Below, piece after piece: positions 25,516 to 34,991 of a stretch of DNA of 64,000 nt (position 1 is the stretch's first letter; every line of letters begins with the position of its first letter). Made by a program: the position numbers and the translations under genes. Source of the DNA: Rheinheimera aquimaris (GTDB taxonomy: Bacteria > Pseudomonadota > Gammaproteobacteria > Enterobacterales > Alteromonadaceae); NCBI RefSeq assembly GCF_020531985.1, contig NZ_JAJAVQ010000001.1, positions 930,001-994,000 on the forward strand, in the 5' to 3' direction. A model generated the notes under the pieces. The model made no database searches and was not told the DNA's origin. It saw nothing but the letters and a program-made list of their open reading frames with translations.

Positions 25516-27132
25516 ATGTCAGATCTCAAACATTGGCGACCAGAAGACGATACCTTCTGGTTGCAATGCGGCAAAAAAATCGCCAATCGTAATCTATGGA
25601 TATCCATTCCAAGCTTATTATGCGGCTTCGGAGTTTGGATGCTTTGGAGCATTGTCACTGTACAAATGCTTAACGTCGGTTATCCGTTCAGCACAGCTGA
25701 GTTGTTTACGCTAACCGCCATCGCAGGTTTAACCGGGGCTACGCTGCGTATTCCCTCCAGCTTTTTCGTTCGCTTATGCGGTGGCCGTTATACATTGTTT
25801 TTAACCACTAGCTTATTAATGATACCTGCTGTTGGCACAGGTTTGGCGCTGCAAAGTATTGACACACCACTTTGGGTGTTCCAGTTAATGGCACTGCTAT
25901 CCGGTATCGGCGGGGGTAACTTTGCCTCATCCATGTCTAACATCAGTTTCTTTTTTCCGAAAAAACAACAAGGTTTGGCTTTGGGGTTAAATGCTGGCCT
26001 CGGTAATTTTGGTGTCACCACGGTACAAATACTTGTGCCTATTTTTATGTCATATGGTGTTTTTACACTATTCGGCGGCGGCGACCCTATGGTTCTGACG
26101 AAAGCCAGCGGTACCGTTACTGGCACTATTCCAGCCGGTACGGATACCTGGATCCAAAACGCCGGGTTTTCCTGGTTGATCTCACTGATACCGCTGGCAT
26201 TATTGCTTTGGTTTGGAACTAACAATATTCATACCGAAGAAGTTACACCTAAATTACCTTCTGCAATAAAATCATTCAGTATCATCCTGGCCATGCTTGG
26301 CATAGGTTTTATTACCTCAGTTGTCGGTTTATGGCTCATTTTACCCGAATCAGCTAATGGCTCTGGTTTTGGTATTCCCAAAGAAATTGTGCTGCTGGCA
26401 GTATTATTTGCCACTGTATTTCTGTTGAAATTGCTGCCAGGCGCCATTCGTACCAGCCTGGATCGCCAGTATCAGATTTTTAATAACAAACACACCTGGG
26501 TGATGAGTGTGTTGTATGTAATGACCTTCGGCTCTTTTATCGGTTTTGCCGCCGCCTTTCCATTATCAATAAAAGTGATCTTCGGCTACAGCCATACCAT
26601 GGTTGACGGTTTAATGACTCATACCACACCTAATCCGAATGGCCCAAGTGCCCTGACCTATGCCTGGATAGCGCCTTTTATCGGTGCGTTAATCCGCCCC
26701 GTCGGCGGCTGGATTGCTGATAAGCTCGGTGGCGCTTTTGTCACGCAGTTATGCTCCGTCGTCATGGTTTTGTGCGCTCTGGGTGCCGGTTATTACATGC
26801 AACTGGCCTATCAGAGTGCAACGCCTGAGCAATATTTTGTACCGTTTTTCCTGATTTTCTTAGGGCTGTTTGCTGCCAGCGGCATTGGTAATGGTTCCAC
26901 TTTCCGCACAATTGCAGTGGTTTTCCCGAAAGAACAGGCAGGCCCGGTGTTAGGCTGGACATCAGCTGTTGCAGCCTACGGTGCATTCTACATTCCGCAG
27001 GTGCTGGGTGAACAAATAAAAGCGGCAACACCTGAATATGCGATGGTAGGCTTCGCCATATTTTATGCGTTATGTTTGTTGATTAACTGGTTTTTCTACC
27101 TGCGTAAGAACGGTGAGTTTTATAATCCATAA
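25516..27132 (+). CDS. narK: Nitrate/nitrite transporter, NarK type
   Basis: A 538-residue inner-membrane major-facilitator protein close to E. coli NarK. It begins MSDLKHWRPEDDTFW, then RNLWISIPSLLCGFGVWMLWS. GATLRIPSSF holds the first nitrate-binding Arg. The two family signatures are GIGGGNFASSMSNISFFFPK and GIGNGSTFRTIAVVFPKEQAG. It is somewhat longer than NarK (463), with an extra loop (FTLFGGGDPMVLT...). It probably exchanges nitrate for nitrite during respiration. I chose ATG 25516 with CAGGAG upstream; an ATG at 25459 lacks support. It is single-gene, flanked by an upstream NarL site and a downstream terminator. Confidence 0.92.
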   Translation: MSDLKHWRPEDDTFWLQCGKKIANRNLWISIPSLLCGFGVWMLWSIVTVQMLNVGYPFSTAELFTLTAIAGLTGATLRIPSSFFVRLCGGRYTLFLTTSLLMIPAVGTGLALQSIDTPLWVFQLMALLSGIGGGNFASSMSNISFFFPKKQQGLALGLNAGLGNFGVTTVQILVPIFMSYGVFTLFGGGDPMVLTKASGTVTGTIPAGTDTWIQNAGFSWLISLIPLALLLWFGTNNIHTEEVTPKLPSAIKSFSIILAMLGIGFITSVVGLWLILPESANGSGFGIPKEIVLLAVLFATVFLLKLLPGAIRTSLDRQYQIFNNKHTWVMSVLYVMTFGSFIGFAAAFPLSIKVIFGYSHTMVDGLMTHTTPNPNGPSALTYAWIAPFIGALIRPVGGWIADKLGGAFVTQLCSVVMVLCALGAGYYMQLAYQSATPEQYFVPFFLIFLGLFAASGIGNGSTFRTIAVVFPKEQAGPVLGWTSAVAAYGAFYIPQVLGEQIKAATPEYAMVGFAIFYALCLLINWFFYLRKNGEFYNP

Positions 27133-27140
27133 AACAGAAA

Positions 27141-27175
27141 AATCAAGGCGCGGATATCGCGCCTTGATTGTTTTT
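27141..27175 (+). terminator. Intrinsic terminator of narK
   Basis: A perfect 12-bp stem, AATCAAGGCGCG with CGCGCCTTGATT, and a GATAT loop, followed by GTTTTT, 8 bp after the narK stop. Confidence 0.85.
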
Positions 27176-27223
27176 ATCTCACTGTAACAGTGATAAATCT
27201 ATATGTCTCTTTGCGACACTACC

Positions 27224-27526
27224 TTATGATTTCGCTAGTTTATCTATGGTGTCGCAGCTTGCTTGAAGCTGCAGTACGCACTGTTTCAACCGATCGACAT
27301 TCCGTGCTAACTGTTGTTGTATAAACAGTTGTTTTTCTTCTGGTGAAGCTATCAAATTCAGTCGCTGCTCAACGGTAAACTGATACTGTAAAAACGCCAA
27401 CTTATTGCCGGTATTATCTTGTTTAGCAATAAGCAGCTGCCGTAACTGCTCTACTTTTTCCGGTTCTTGCTGACATAATCGCACCAGCGCTTCAAAGTCA
27501 TCGAAATACTCTTCAACAGCAAGCAT
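27224..27526 (-). CDS. Small helical protein, DUF3135-like
   Basis: A 100-residue protein predicted to be all-helical: FDDFEALVRLCQQEPEKVEQLRQLLIAKQ, then KLAFLQYQFTVEQRLN and a C-terminal helical tail with two Cys. The acidic FDxFExL...EPEKxExLR start recalls DUF3135, for which no function is known. No signal or membrane segment is visible. It is 80 bp after narX on the same strand, so it is probably in the narX transcript. The family assignment is by eye and moderate. Confidence 0.65.
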   Translation of the reverse strand: MLAVEEYFDDFEALVRLCQQEPEKVEQLRQLLIAKQDNTGNKLAFLQYQFTVEQRLNLIASPEEKQLFIQQQLARNVDRLKQCVLQLQASCDTIDKLAKS

Positions 27527-27606
27527 AAATATTCAGCCCAAATGTAGTCAAATACCGTCCGAGCCTGCGTTATTGCAGATCTGATTACCATACCCATAAA
27601 GAGGTA

Positions 27607-29388
27607 TCAGGCACTATGCTTCTGACGCAGATAGTCGGGCATAAAGCGAAAATATACGCCTGTCCCGCCTTCGGCCCTGGCGATAATCTGGATATTTCCA
27701 TCTAAGTGTTTACTGCGTTCTTGCATGATTGCTAAACCGTAATGATTCAGTTTTTCTGCCGCCTGAGGTATACCAACACCATTATCTTCTACCGCTAAAT
27801 GTACGCCCTGCTCATCTTGCTGCAGACTGATCATGATTTCAGATCCCTGGCTATGGTGAACGGCGTTTTGCGAGGCCTCGCGGATAATTTGCAGTAAATG
27901 AATTTCTTCATGCGGTGCTAAAGGTATATCTGTCAATTGGTAATTCAACAAAATTTGCATACCCGATTGCTCGCTCAACTGTTTTACTGTTGTTTGCAGC
28001 GCACTAAGCAAGCCGGTACCGTCAACTTTTAAACGAAAAGTTGTCAGCAATTCCCGTAACTGACGATAGGCAGCATCAAGCCCTCGCTTCAACTCACCTG
28101 ACACGTCATCAATTGTTCCTTTATCATCTTTTTGTATCGCTTTATTTAGCCGGGTAACTTGTATTTTCAGATAAGAAAGCGCCTGCGCCAGCGAGTCATG
28201 TAATTCACGGGCAATCACTGTTCGCTCCTGCATCAACGCAAGACGACGCATTTGATATTCTTCTGACTTTAAACTTAATGCCAGCGCCAGCTGATCTGCC
28301 ACAGAAGACAATAATTCAGATTGCCATGCATTGACTTTCTCGTCTGGCCTTAGCCGTACCACCAATACGCCATACTTTTTTCTGTCACGTTGCAACAGAA
28401 AGTTGAATTGCTGTGAGATGCAATCACTACGAATTTCAGTGGTTAAACATTCAGCACAATTTTGTTCAACACAAGGGTCATTATCTGATGAAGGAACCAA
28501 CTGCATATAGGGTTTAGAGCCTTCCTCTGTAAACAAACATAACTCGATATCGTCCAGTTTAACCACAGTTTTCAGCTCAGAGACTATCTCGTGAAAATCG
28601 GTATATTCAGGCACATGCTCACTGATACGCCGTGCAGTATTGTAAAGAAATCGCAGGGTTGTGTTTTTATGCTGTAACGCTTCGGTTTGCTGCTCTACTC
28701 TCTGCTCCAAATTGCCATACATGTAAGATATGGAATCATTCATTTTATTAAAACTATGGGCCAACGTACCCAACTCGTCTTGATTTTCTACACTGAGCCT
28801 ATGGGTAAAATCCCCCATCGCGACCCGCTTTGCTCCTTGGGTCAGAGCTTCCAGCGGCTGTTGCACCATTACTTTTAACCAGTAGATCACTATTGCCGAC
28901 AGTATTACCGTCGTCAGCAATGCAGCCAGTTGCAGGGTACGAAAACTGCGCACTTTTTGCTCAGCATCGTGCTGAATATAGGCTACCAGTTGCTCCAGTT
29001 GCAGAATTTGCTGATTCAATGCCAACTCTATTTGCTCAGGTGACGCAGAGCCGTCGGTAATTTGCCTCTGCAAGCTATTCCAGTGTTTCTTTGCAGTATC
29101 AAATTGTGACACTACAACGTCATTGTGCATAAACCGCTTAAACACAGGATGTTGCCAGCTTTGCTCAAACTGGGCTTTTGCAGCCGTTAATTTTTCTTCG
29201 TCCCCATGTTGGGCCAACCAAGCTAAGCGGTAACTTTGCATCCGTAATGAACCTGCAACATTTACTGCATATGCATCATTATCTGTTTTATCCGATAGCC
29301 AGTACGATGCCAGCATAGTGCCAATAGCTAAGGTAACGATGCAGGCCAGTGCAATATTAATCCGGGTAACAATAGAAAATTGTCGCAT
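27607..29388 (-). CDS. narX: Nitrate/nitrite sensor histidine kinase, NarX type
   Basis: A 593-residue inner-membrane kinase. TM1 is at about 10-30, and a periplasmic helical sensor contains the nitrate-binding P-box (AYAVNVAGSLRMQSYRLAWLA). TM2 is at about 155-175, with a HAMP domain, then a central module with a cysteine cluster (CVEQNCAECLTTEIRSDC). The HisKA_3 box is RTVIARELHDSLAQALSYLK (phospho-His) and a HATPase domain follows (VEDNGVGIP, YGLAIMQERS). The Cys cluster favours NarX over NarQ. It should phosphorylate NarL. It diverges from narG; narL itself is 2.4 kb away beyond narK. Confidence 0.92.
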   Translation of the reverse strand: MRQFSIVTRINIALACIVTLAIGTMLASYWLSDKTDNDAYAVNVAGSLRMQSYRLAWLAQHGDEEKLTAAKAQFEQSWQHPVFKRFMHNDVVVSQFDTAKKHWNSLQRQITDGSASPEQIELALNQQILQLEQLVAYIQHDAEQKVRSFRTLQLAALLTTVILSAIVIYWLKVMVQQPLEALTQGAKRVAMGDFTHRLSVENQDELGTLAHSFNKMNDSISYMYGNLEQRVEQQTEALQHKNTTLRFLYNTARRISEHVPEYTDFHEIVSELKTVVKLDDIELCLFTEEGSKPYMQLVPSSDNDPCVEQNCAECLTTEIRSDCISQQFNFLLQRDRKKYGVLVVRLRPDEKVNAWQSELLSSVADQLALALSLKSEEYQMRRLALMQERTVIARELHDSLAQALSYLKIQVTRLNKAIQKDDKGTIDDVSGELKRGLDAAYRQLRELLTTFRLKVDGTGLLSALQTTVKQLSEQSGMQILLNYQLTDIPLAPHEEIHLLQIIREASQNAVHHSQGSEIMISLQQDEQGVHLAVEDNGVGIPQAAEKLNHYGLAIMQERSKHLDGNIQIIARAEGGTGVYFRFMPDYLRQKHSA

Positions 29389-29566
29389 ACGCTCTCCGCT
29401 TATCTACATCTAAAGCATAACCCTTTACGTCAGTGCCTGCCGCATAAAAAAACAGCAGCACAATTGAGCTACCCCCTTTTTTCTATTGCTGTAAGCCAAG
29501 CTTACTCTTCATCAAGTCAGGAGGTAGAAGATGCCGTATTGTCGGCCATTTCGTCGCTACCCACAC

Positions 29567-29582
29567 TACCCATTAATAGGTA
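29567..29582. promoter_or_regulatory. NarL/NarP 7-2-7 site upstream of narG
   Basis: TACCCAT-TA-ATAGGTA fits the NarL/NarP consensus at every fixed position. It lies 46 bp upstream of the FNR-type box, an arrangement like other nitrate-induced anaerobic promoters. Confidence 0.8.
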
Positions 29583-29620
29583 TTTCTGTTTTTTATCAGC
29601 AATTTAGCGCTCTGGTTAGC

Positions 29621-29634
29621 ATGATCTAAATCAA
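29621..29634. promoter_or_regulatory. FNR-type box upstream of narG
   Basis: ATGATCTAAATCAA differs from TTGAT-N4-ATCAA by one base. It is centred about 90 bp before the narG ATG, which allows the usual -41.5 position for a start near 29669. Confidence 0.62.
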
Positions 29635-29716
29635 GCATCATCGTCCTGTTGTTTCTATAGTGTGCATATCAGAAAAGCAATATCTCTGTTCACGCAAGAC
29701 AGACCAGGAGTAAATC

Positions 29717-32700
29717 ATGAGTCATCTGCTCGACAAACTGCGGTTTTTTAACACGCGCAAAGCCCCGTTCGCCGACGGTCACGGCGTAACCACCAACGAA
29801 GACAGAACCTGGGAGCAAGGTTATCGTCAACGCTGGCAGCACGACAAAATAGTGCGCTCAACTCATGGCGTAAACTGCACCGGCTCGTGCAGTTGGAAAA
29901 TTTATGTTAAAGATGGTCTGGTAACCTGGGAAACCCAACAAACTGATTATCCGCGCACCCGCCCAGACTTACCGAACCACGAGCCGCGTGGCTGCCCGCG
30001 TGGTGCCAGTTATTCCTGGTACATCTACAGCGCCAACCGCTTGAAGTACCCTAAAGTTCGCCAACAACTGATGAAACTATGGCGTGAAGCCAAAGCTGAG
30101 CATAGAGATCCAGTAAAAGCCTGGGAGTCTATTGTCACTAACCCGGAAAAGGCGAAAAGCTATAAAGAGCGTCGCGGTTTGGGTGGCTTTGTCAGAGCCA
30201 GTTGGGAGGAAGTGAACGAGCTGATTGCTGCATCAAACGTTTACACTACCAAAACCTATGGCCCGGATCGGGTAACCGGCTTCTCGCCAATTCCGGCGAT
30301 GTCGATGGTGTCTTACGCTGCCGGCGCGCGCTACTTATCCTTAATTGGCGGCAACTGTTTAAGCTTCTATGACTGGTATTGCGACTTACCGCCAGCCTCA
30401 CCGCAAGTGTGGGGTGAGCAAACCGACGTACCGGAATCGGCAGACTGGTATAACTCTAACTACATTATTGTTTGGGGCTCAAACGTACCGCAAACCCGCA
30501 CGCCCGACGCACACTTTTTAACCGAAGTACGTTACAAAGGCACTAAAACCTGTGTTATCACCTCGGATTACTCAGAAGCGTCTAAATTTGGCGACACCTG
30601 GCTGGCCCCACGCCAAGGTACAGATGCCGCACTGGCGATGGCATTTGGCCACGTTATCTTAAAAGAATTCCATGTTGATAACCCAAGCGCGTATTTTACC
30701 GACTATGTAAAACGCACCACTGACATGCCAATGCTGGTCATGCTGGAACAGCAAAACGGCAAACTTACTCAGGGTCGCTTCCTGCGCGCCGCCGATCTGG
30801 TTAATAACCTGGGTGAAGATAACAACCCGGACTGGAAAACCATTGCCATCAACAGCGACGGCCGTTTAACCAGCCCGAACGGCGCCATTGGTTACCGCTG
30901 GGGCCAGGCAGGCAAGTGGAACCTGGAGCAAAAAGACAAAGACGGCGACATCGATCTGCAGCTGACACTAAAAGACAGCTACGATGAGCTGGCTGATGTG
31001 GCCTTCCCATACTTTGGTGGCGCGCCACACGAGTACAAGTACTTTCAGCACACCGCACATGACGAAGTACAGATGCGCAAGATCCCAGCAAAAAAAGTCG
31101 AACTTGCCGACGGCAGCACCGCACTGGTTGCTACCGTGTTTGACCTCATGCTGGCGCATTATGGTGTAGATAACGGTATCAATGACTCCAACCGCGCCAA
31201 ATCGTACGATGACAATGTGCCATATACACCAGGCTGGCAACAGCCGATTACCGGCGTTAACCCGGAAGATGTGATTCGTGTTGCCCGTGAGTTTGCCCGC
31301 AATGCCGATAAAACCCGCGGCCGCTCTATGGTAATTGTCGGCGCAGCATTAAACCACTGGTATCACATGGACATGAACTACCGTGGTTTGATCAATATGC
31401 TGATGATGTGTGGCTGTATTGGTCAGAGCGGCGGTGGCTGGGCGCATTACGTTGGTCAGGAAAAACTGCGACCACAAACCGGTTGGACGCCGCTGGCGTT
31501 TGCGCTTGACTGGCAGCGGCCGCCGCGTCATATGAACGGTACCTCTTTCTTCTACAACCATTCCAGCCAATGGCGTTATGAAAAACTGGACATGGCCGAG
31601 GTAGTCTCACCACTGGCCAATAAAGAAAAATGGTCAGGCAGTATTATCGACTTTAACAGCCGGGCGGAACGGATGGGCTGGTTGCCTTCTGCACCACAGT
31701 TAGGCACGAACCCGCTCAAGCTGGCGGCACAAGCCAAAACAGCAGGCCTTGACGTTAAAGACTATGTGCTGCAGCAGTTAAAAGATCGAAACATAAAGTT
31801 TGCCTGCGAGCAGCCGGAAGATCCGAAAAACTTCCCACGCAATATGTTTGTCTGGCGATCTAATCTGCTCGGCTCAAGCGGTAAAGGTCATGAATACATG
31901 CTGCGCCACTTCCTTGGCACTAAGCATGGCTTATTGGGCAAAGATCTGGGTGAGTTTGGCGGTAAAAAACCTGAAGATGTTGAATGGACAGATAAGCCGG
32001 CTGAGGGCAAAGTCGACCTGTGGGTGACATTAGATTTTCGTATGTCCACCACCTGCTTGTACTCAGATATCGTATTACCTACCGCAACCTGGTATGAAAA
32101 AGACGATATGAATACCTCGGATATGCATCCGTTTATTCACCCGTTAACTGCCGCAATCGACCCGGTCTGGGAAGCCCGCAGCGACTGGGAAATTTTTAAA
32201 GGTATCGCCAAAGCGTTCTCGAAAGCTGCCGTTGGTCATCTGGGCGTGGAAACCGATGTTGTCACTATCCCCATGCATCATGACACTCCTGCTGAGTTAG
32301 CTCAGCCTTATGGTGTTAAAGCCTGGTGGAAAGGTGAATGCGACGCCATTCCTGGCGTTACAATGCCACACATCAATATTGTTGAGCGCGATTACCCTAA
32401 TACTTATGCCCGCTTTACATCAATTGGCCCGTTACTGGAGAAAATTGGTAACGGCGGTAAAGGCATCAGTTGGGACACTAAAGAGGAAGTTAACTTCCTG
32501 AAAAAGCTCAACCGTGTACATACCGCCGAAGGTGCCAACAAAGGCATGGCAAAAATTGACAGCGCCATTGATGCTGCCGAGATGATTTTATCCTTAGCGC
32601 CAGAAACTAATGGTCATGTTGCGGTAAAAGCCTGGGATGCTTTGGGCAAAATAACCGGTCGAGATCATACCCATCTGGCACGGCCAAAAGAAGAAGAAAA

Positions 32701-33433
32701 GATCCGCTTTAACGATATTGTAGCGCAGCCACGCAAGATCATCAGTTCACCAACCTGGTCAGGGCTGGAAGATGAACATGTGTCCTACAACGCTGGCTAC
32801 ACCAACGTTCACGAGCTGATCCCATGGCGCACCATTACCGGCCGTCAGCAGTTCTATCAGGACCATGAGTGGATGCGCGATTTTGGTGAACAGCAATGTA
32901 GCTACAAACCGCCAATCAACCTGAAAACTGTACAGCCTGTGCTGAACAAGAAGCCTAATGGTAACAAAGAGGTCGTACTGAACTGGATCACACCGCACCA
33001 GAAATGGGGTATCCACAGTACTTACTCAGACAACCTGTTGATGCTGACGTTGTCACGCGGTGGCCCGATTGTCTGGCTTAGTGAAACCGACGCTGCCGCT
33101 GCTGGCATTGAAGATAATGACTGGATTGAAATCTTCAACGTCAACGGTGCTATCGCCGCACGGGCCGTGGTATCGCAACGGGTACCCGAAGGCATGAGCA
33201 TGATGTATCACGCACAGGAACGTATTGTGAACGTACCCGGCAGCGAACTCACCGGCACCCGTGGTGGTATTCATAACTCGGTAACCCGCGCCGTAATGAA
33301 GCCAACCCACATGATAGGTGGTTACGCTCAGCAGGCCTATGGCTTTAACTACTACGGTACCGTCGGCTGCAACCGTGACGAATTCGTCGTGGTGCGCAAG
33401 ATGAGCAAAGTCGACTGGCTGGATACTAAATAA
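29717..33433 (+). CDS. narG: Respiratory nitrate reductase, alpha subunit
   Basis: A 1238-residue molybdo-bis(MGD) enzyme that reduces nitrate with electrons from NarH on the cytoplasmic face. The N-terminus has the vestigial Tat-like start (MSHLLDKLRFF). The FS0 [4Fe-4S] ligands are His and Cys in THGVNCTGSCSW, plus CPRG. The Mo region includes the likely Asp ligand in WYCDLPPASP, and NYIIVWGSNVPQTRTPDAH follows. The C-terminal molybdopterin-binding part (PTHMIGGYAQQAYGFNYYGTVGCNRDEFVVVRK) is complete. The length matches E. coli NarG (1247). Moco supply comes from the moa/moe/mog genes in the window. Confidence 0.97.
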   Translation: MSHLLDKLRFFNTRKAPFADGHGVTTNEDRTWEQGYRQRWQHDKIVRSTHGVNCTGSCSWKIYVKDGLVTWETQQTDYPRTRPDLPNHEPRGCPRGASYSWYIYSANRLKYPKVRQQLMKLWREAKAEHRDPVKAWESIVTNPEKAKSYKERRGLGGFVRASWEEVNELIAASNVYTTKTYGPDRVTGFSPIPAMSMVSYAAGARYLSLIGGNCLSFYDWYCDLPPASPQVWGEQTDVPESADWYNSNYIIVWGSNVPQTRTPDAHFLTEVRYKGTKTCVITSDYSEASKFGDTWLAPRQGTDAALAMAFGHVILKEFHVDNPSAYFTDYVKRTTDMPMLVMLEQQNGKLTQGRFLRAADLVNNLGEDNNPDWKTIAINSDGRLTSPNGAIGYRWGQAGKWNLEQKDKDGDIDLQLTLKDSYDELADVAFPYFGGAPHEYKYFQHTAHDEVQMRKIPAKKVELADGSTALVATVFDLMLAHYGVDNGINDSNRAKSYDDNVPYTPGWQQPITGVNPEDVIRVAREFARNADKTRGRSMVIVGAALNHWYHMDMNYRGLINMLMMCGCIGQSGGGWAHYVGQEKLRPQTGWTPLAFALDWQRPPRHMNGTSFFYNHSSQWRYEKLDMAEVVSPLANKEKWSGSIIDFNSRAERMGWLPSAPQLGTNPLKLAAQAKTAGLDVKDYVLQQLKDRNIKFACEQPEDPKNFPRNMFVWRSNLLGSSGKGHEYMLRHFLGTKHGLLGKDLGEFGGKKPEDVEWTDKPAEGKVDLWVTLDFRMSTTCLYSDIVLPTATWYEKDDMNTSDMHPFIHPLTAAIDPVWEARSDWEIFKGIAKAFSKAAVGHLGVETDVVTIPMHHDTPAELAQPYGVKAWWKGECDAIPGVTMPHINIVERDYPNTYARFTSIGPLLEKIGNGGKGISWDTKEEVNFLKKLNRVHTAEGANKGMAKIDSAIDAAEMILSLAPETNGHVAVKAWDALGKITGRDHTHLARPKEEEKIRFNDIVAQPRKIISSPTWSGLEDEHVSYNAGYTNVHELIPWRTITGRQQFYQDHEWMRDFGEQQCSYKPPINLKTVQPVLNKKPNGNKEVVLNWITPHQKWGIHSTYSDNLLMLTLSRGGPIVWLSETDAAAAGIEDNDWIEIFNVNGAIAARAVVSQRVPEGMSMMYHAQERIVNVPGSELTGTRGGIHNSVTRAVMKPTHMIGGYAQQAYGFNYYGTVGCNRDEFVVVRKMSKVDWLDTK

Positions 33434-33449
33434 GGTTGGAGTGAGTAAC

Positions 33450-34985
33450 ATGAAAGTAAGAGCCCAAATTGGCATGGTGCTGAATTTAGACAAGTGCATA
33501 GGTTGCCACACTTGCTCCATCACTTGTAAAAATGTCTGGACCTCACGTGAAGGTGTTGAGTACGCCTGGTTTAACAACGTCGAAACCAAACCTGGTATTG
33601 GTTTTCCGAAAGAATGGGAAAACCAGCAAAAATGGAATGGCGGCTGGGTACGCAATAAAAGCGGTAAACTGGAGCTGAAAATTGGTGGCAAACGGCGCAT
33701 TCTGGCGAATATATTCGCCAACCCGGATTTGCCGGAAATCGACGACTATTACGAGCCGTTCGATTTTGACTATCAACATTTACACAATGCAGGCGACAGC
33801 AAACATCAACCTGTCGCGCGGCCACGCTCGCTGATCAGCGGCCAACGCATGGAAAAAATCGAGTGGGGTCCAAACTGGGAAGAGATCCTCGGTACCGAGT
33901 TTGCCAAACGTAAAAAAGATAAAAACTTTGACGAGGTCGTGCAAAAAGACATCTACGGTCAGTTTGAAAAGACTTTTATGATGTACCTGCCACGGCTATG
34001 TGAGCACTGCCTGAACCCTGCTTGCGTTGCAGCATGTCCGTCTGGTGCCATATACAAACGCGAAGAAGACGGCATTGTGCTAATCGATCAGGACAAATGT
34101 CGCGGTTGGCGTATGTGCGTATCAGCTTGCCCGTACAAAAAGATCTACTACAACTGGAAAACCGGTAAATCAGAAAAATGTACCTTCTGCTTCCCGCGCA
34201 TTGAAGCTGGCCAACCGACAGTATGCTCTGAAACCTGCGTTGGTCGGATCCGGTACTTAGGCGTGCTGCTGTATGACGCCGACAAAATTGAAGTGGCGGC
34301 CAATACTCCCAACGAGAAAGACCTGTACCAGGCACAGTTGGATATCTTCCTCGATCCAAACGATCCGGTAGTGATTGCCGCGGCCCGTGCTGAAGGTATC
34401 AGTGACAATTGGATTAAAGCCGCCCAGCGCTCACCGGTTTACATGATGGCGATGGACTGGAAAGTCGCACTACCGCTACACCCGGAATACCGCACCTTAC
34501 CCATGGTTTGGTACGTGCCACCACTGTCACCTATTCAAAGCGCAGTGCAGGCAGGCCATGTCGGCATGAATGGCGAAATTCCGGATCTGAAGTCATTACG
34601 GATTCCGCTGCGGTATCTGGCCAATATGCTTACTGCCGGCGATGAAGCACCGGTGGTGCGGGCATTGGAGCGGATGATTGCGATGCGCGCCTTCAAGCGT
34701 GCGCAGCAGGTCGATGGCATTGAGGATGTTGACGTGCTCAAGCAAGTGGGCTTAACGCCGGTGCAGGTTGAAGAAATGTACCGTTATATGGCTCTGGCGA
34801 ACTATGAAGATCGCTTTGTTATTCCAACCAGCCACCGCGCCTATGCCGAAAACGCTTACGACTTAAAGTCGAGCTGTGGTTTTAGCTTTGGTAATGGCTG
34901 TGGCGATGGTAATAACGGCGTAAACCTGTTTGGCACTAAAGCCAAAGGCGTGCGTCAGGTTATCCCGGTTGATATTCAGGAGTAA
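33450..34985 (+). CDS. narH: Respiratory nitrate reductase, beta subunit
   Basis: A 511-residue iron-sulphur protein carrying one [3Fe-4S] and three [4Fe-4S] clusters. Visible cysteine sets are CIGCHTCSITC, CEHCLNPACVAACPSGA, CRGWRMCVSACPYKK (Trp replaces a Cys, as in the [3Fe-4S] site) and CTFCFPRIE...CSETCVGRIR. I chose ATG 33450, which gives MKVRAQIGMVLNLDKC, matching family N-termini, with GGAG 9 bp upstream; a GTG at 33441 is too close to it. It links NarI haems to NarG. Confidence 0.96.
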   Translation: MKVRAQIGMVLNLDKCIGCHTCSITCKNVWTSREGVEYAWFNNVETKPGIGFPKEWENQQKWNGGWVRNKSGKLELKIGGKRRILANIFANPDLPEIDDYYEPFDFDYQHLHNAGDSKHQPVARPRSLISGQRMEKIEWGPNWEEILGTEFAKRKKDKNFDEVVQKDIYGQFEKTFMMYLPRLCEHCLNPACVAACPSGAIYKREEDGIVLIDQDKCRGWRMCVSACPYKKIYYNWKTGKSEKCTFCFPRIEAGQPTVCSETCVGRIRYLGVLLYDADKIEVAANTPNEKDLYQAQLDIFLDPNDPVVIAAARAEGISDNWIKAAQRSPVYMMAMDWKVALPLHPEYRTLPMVWYVPPLSPIQSAVQAGHVGMNGEIPDLKSLRIPLRYLANMLTAGDEAPVVRALERMIAMRAFKRAQQVDGIEDVDVLKQVGLTPVQVEEMYRYMALANYEDRFVIPTSHRAYAENAYDLKSSCGFSFGNGCGDGNNGVNLFGTKAKGVRQVIPVDIQE

Positions 34986-34991
34986 ATAACT

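Larger units (their letters stand above)
29389..29716. promoter_or_regulatory. narX-narG divergent control region
   Basis: This 328-bp gap separates divergent narX and narG. It holds extra NarL-like heptamers (TACTCTT near 29503, TACCCAC at 29558), the strong 7-2-7 site at 29567, and an FNR-type box at 29621. AGGAG precedes the narG ATG. No gene is present. Confidence 0.7.

Noticed and set aside
30849-31613. Long minus-strand reading frames inside narG
   Set aside because: They are shadows of the strongly supported narG frame in GC-rich codon context, without ribosome sites or family motifs.
33053-33721. A 222-codon minus-strand frame across the narG-narH junction
   Set aside because: It covers both well-supported genes on the opposite strand and shows no recognisable motif.
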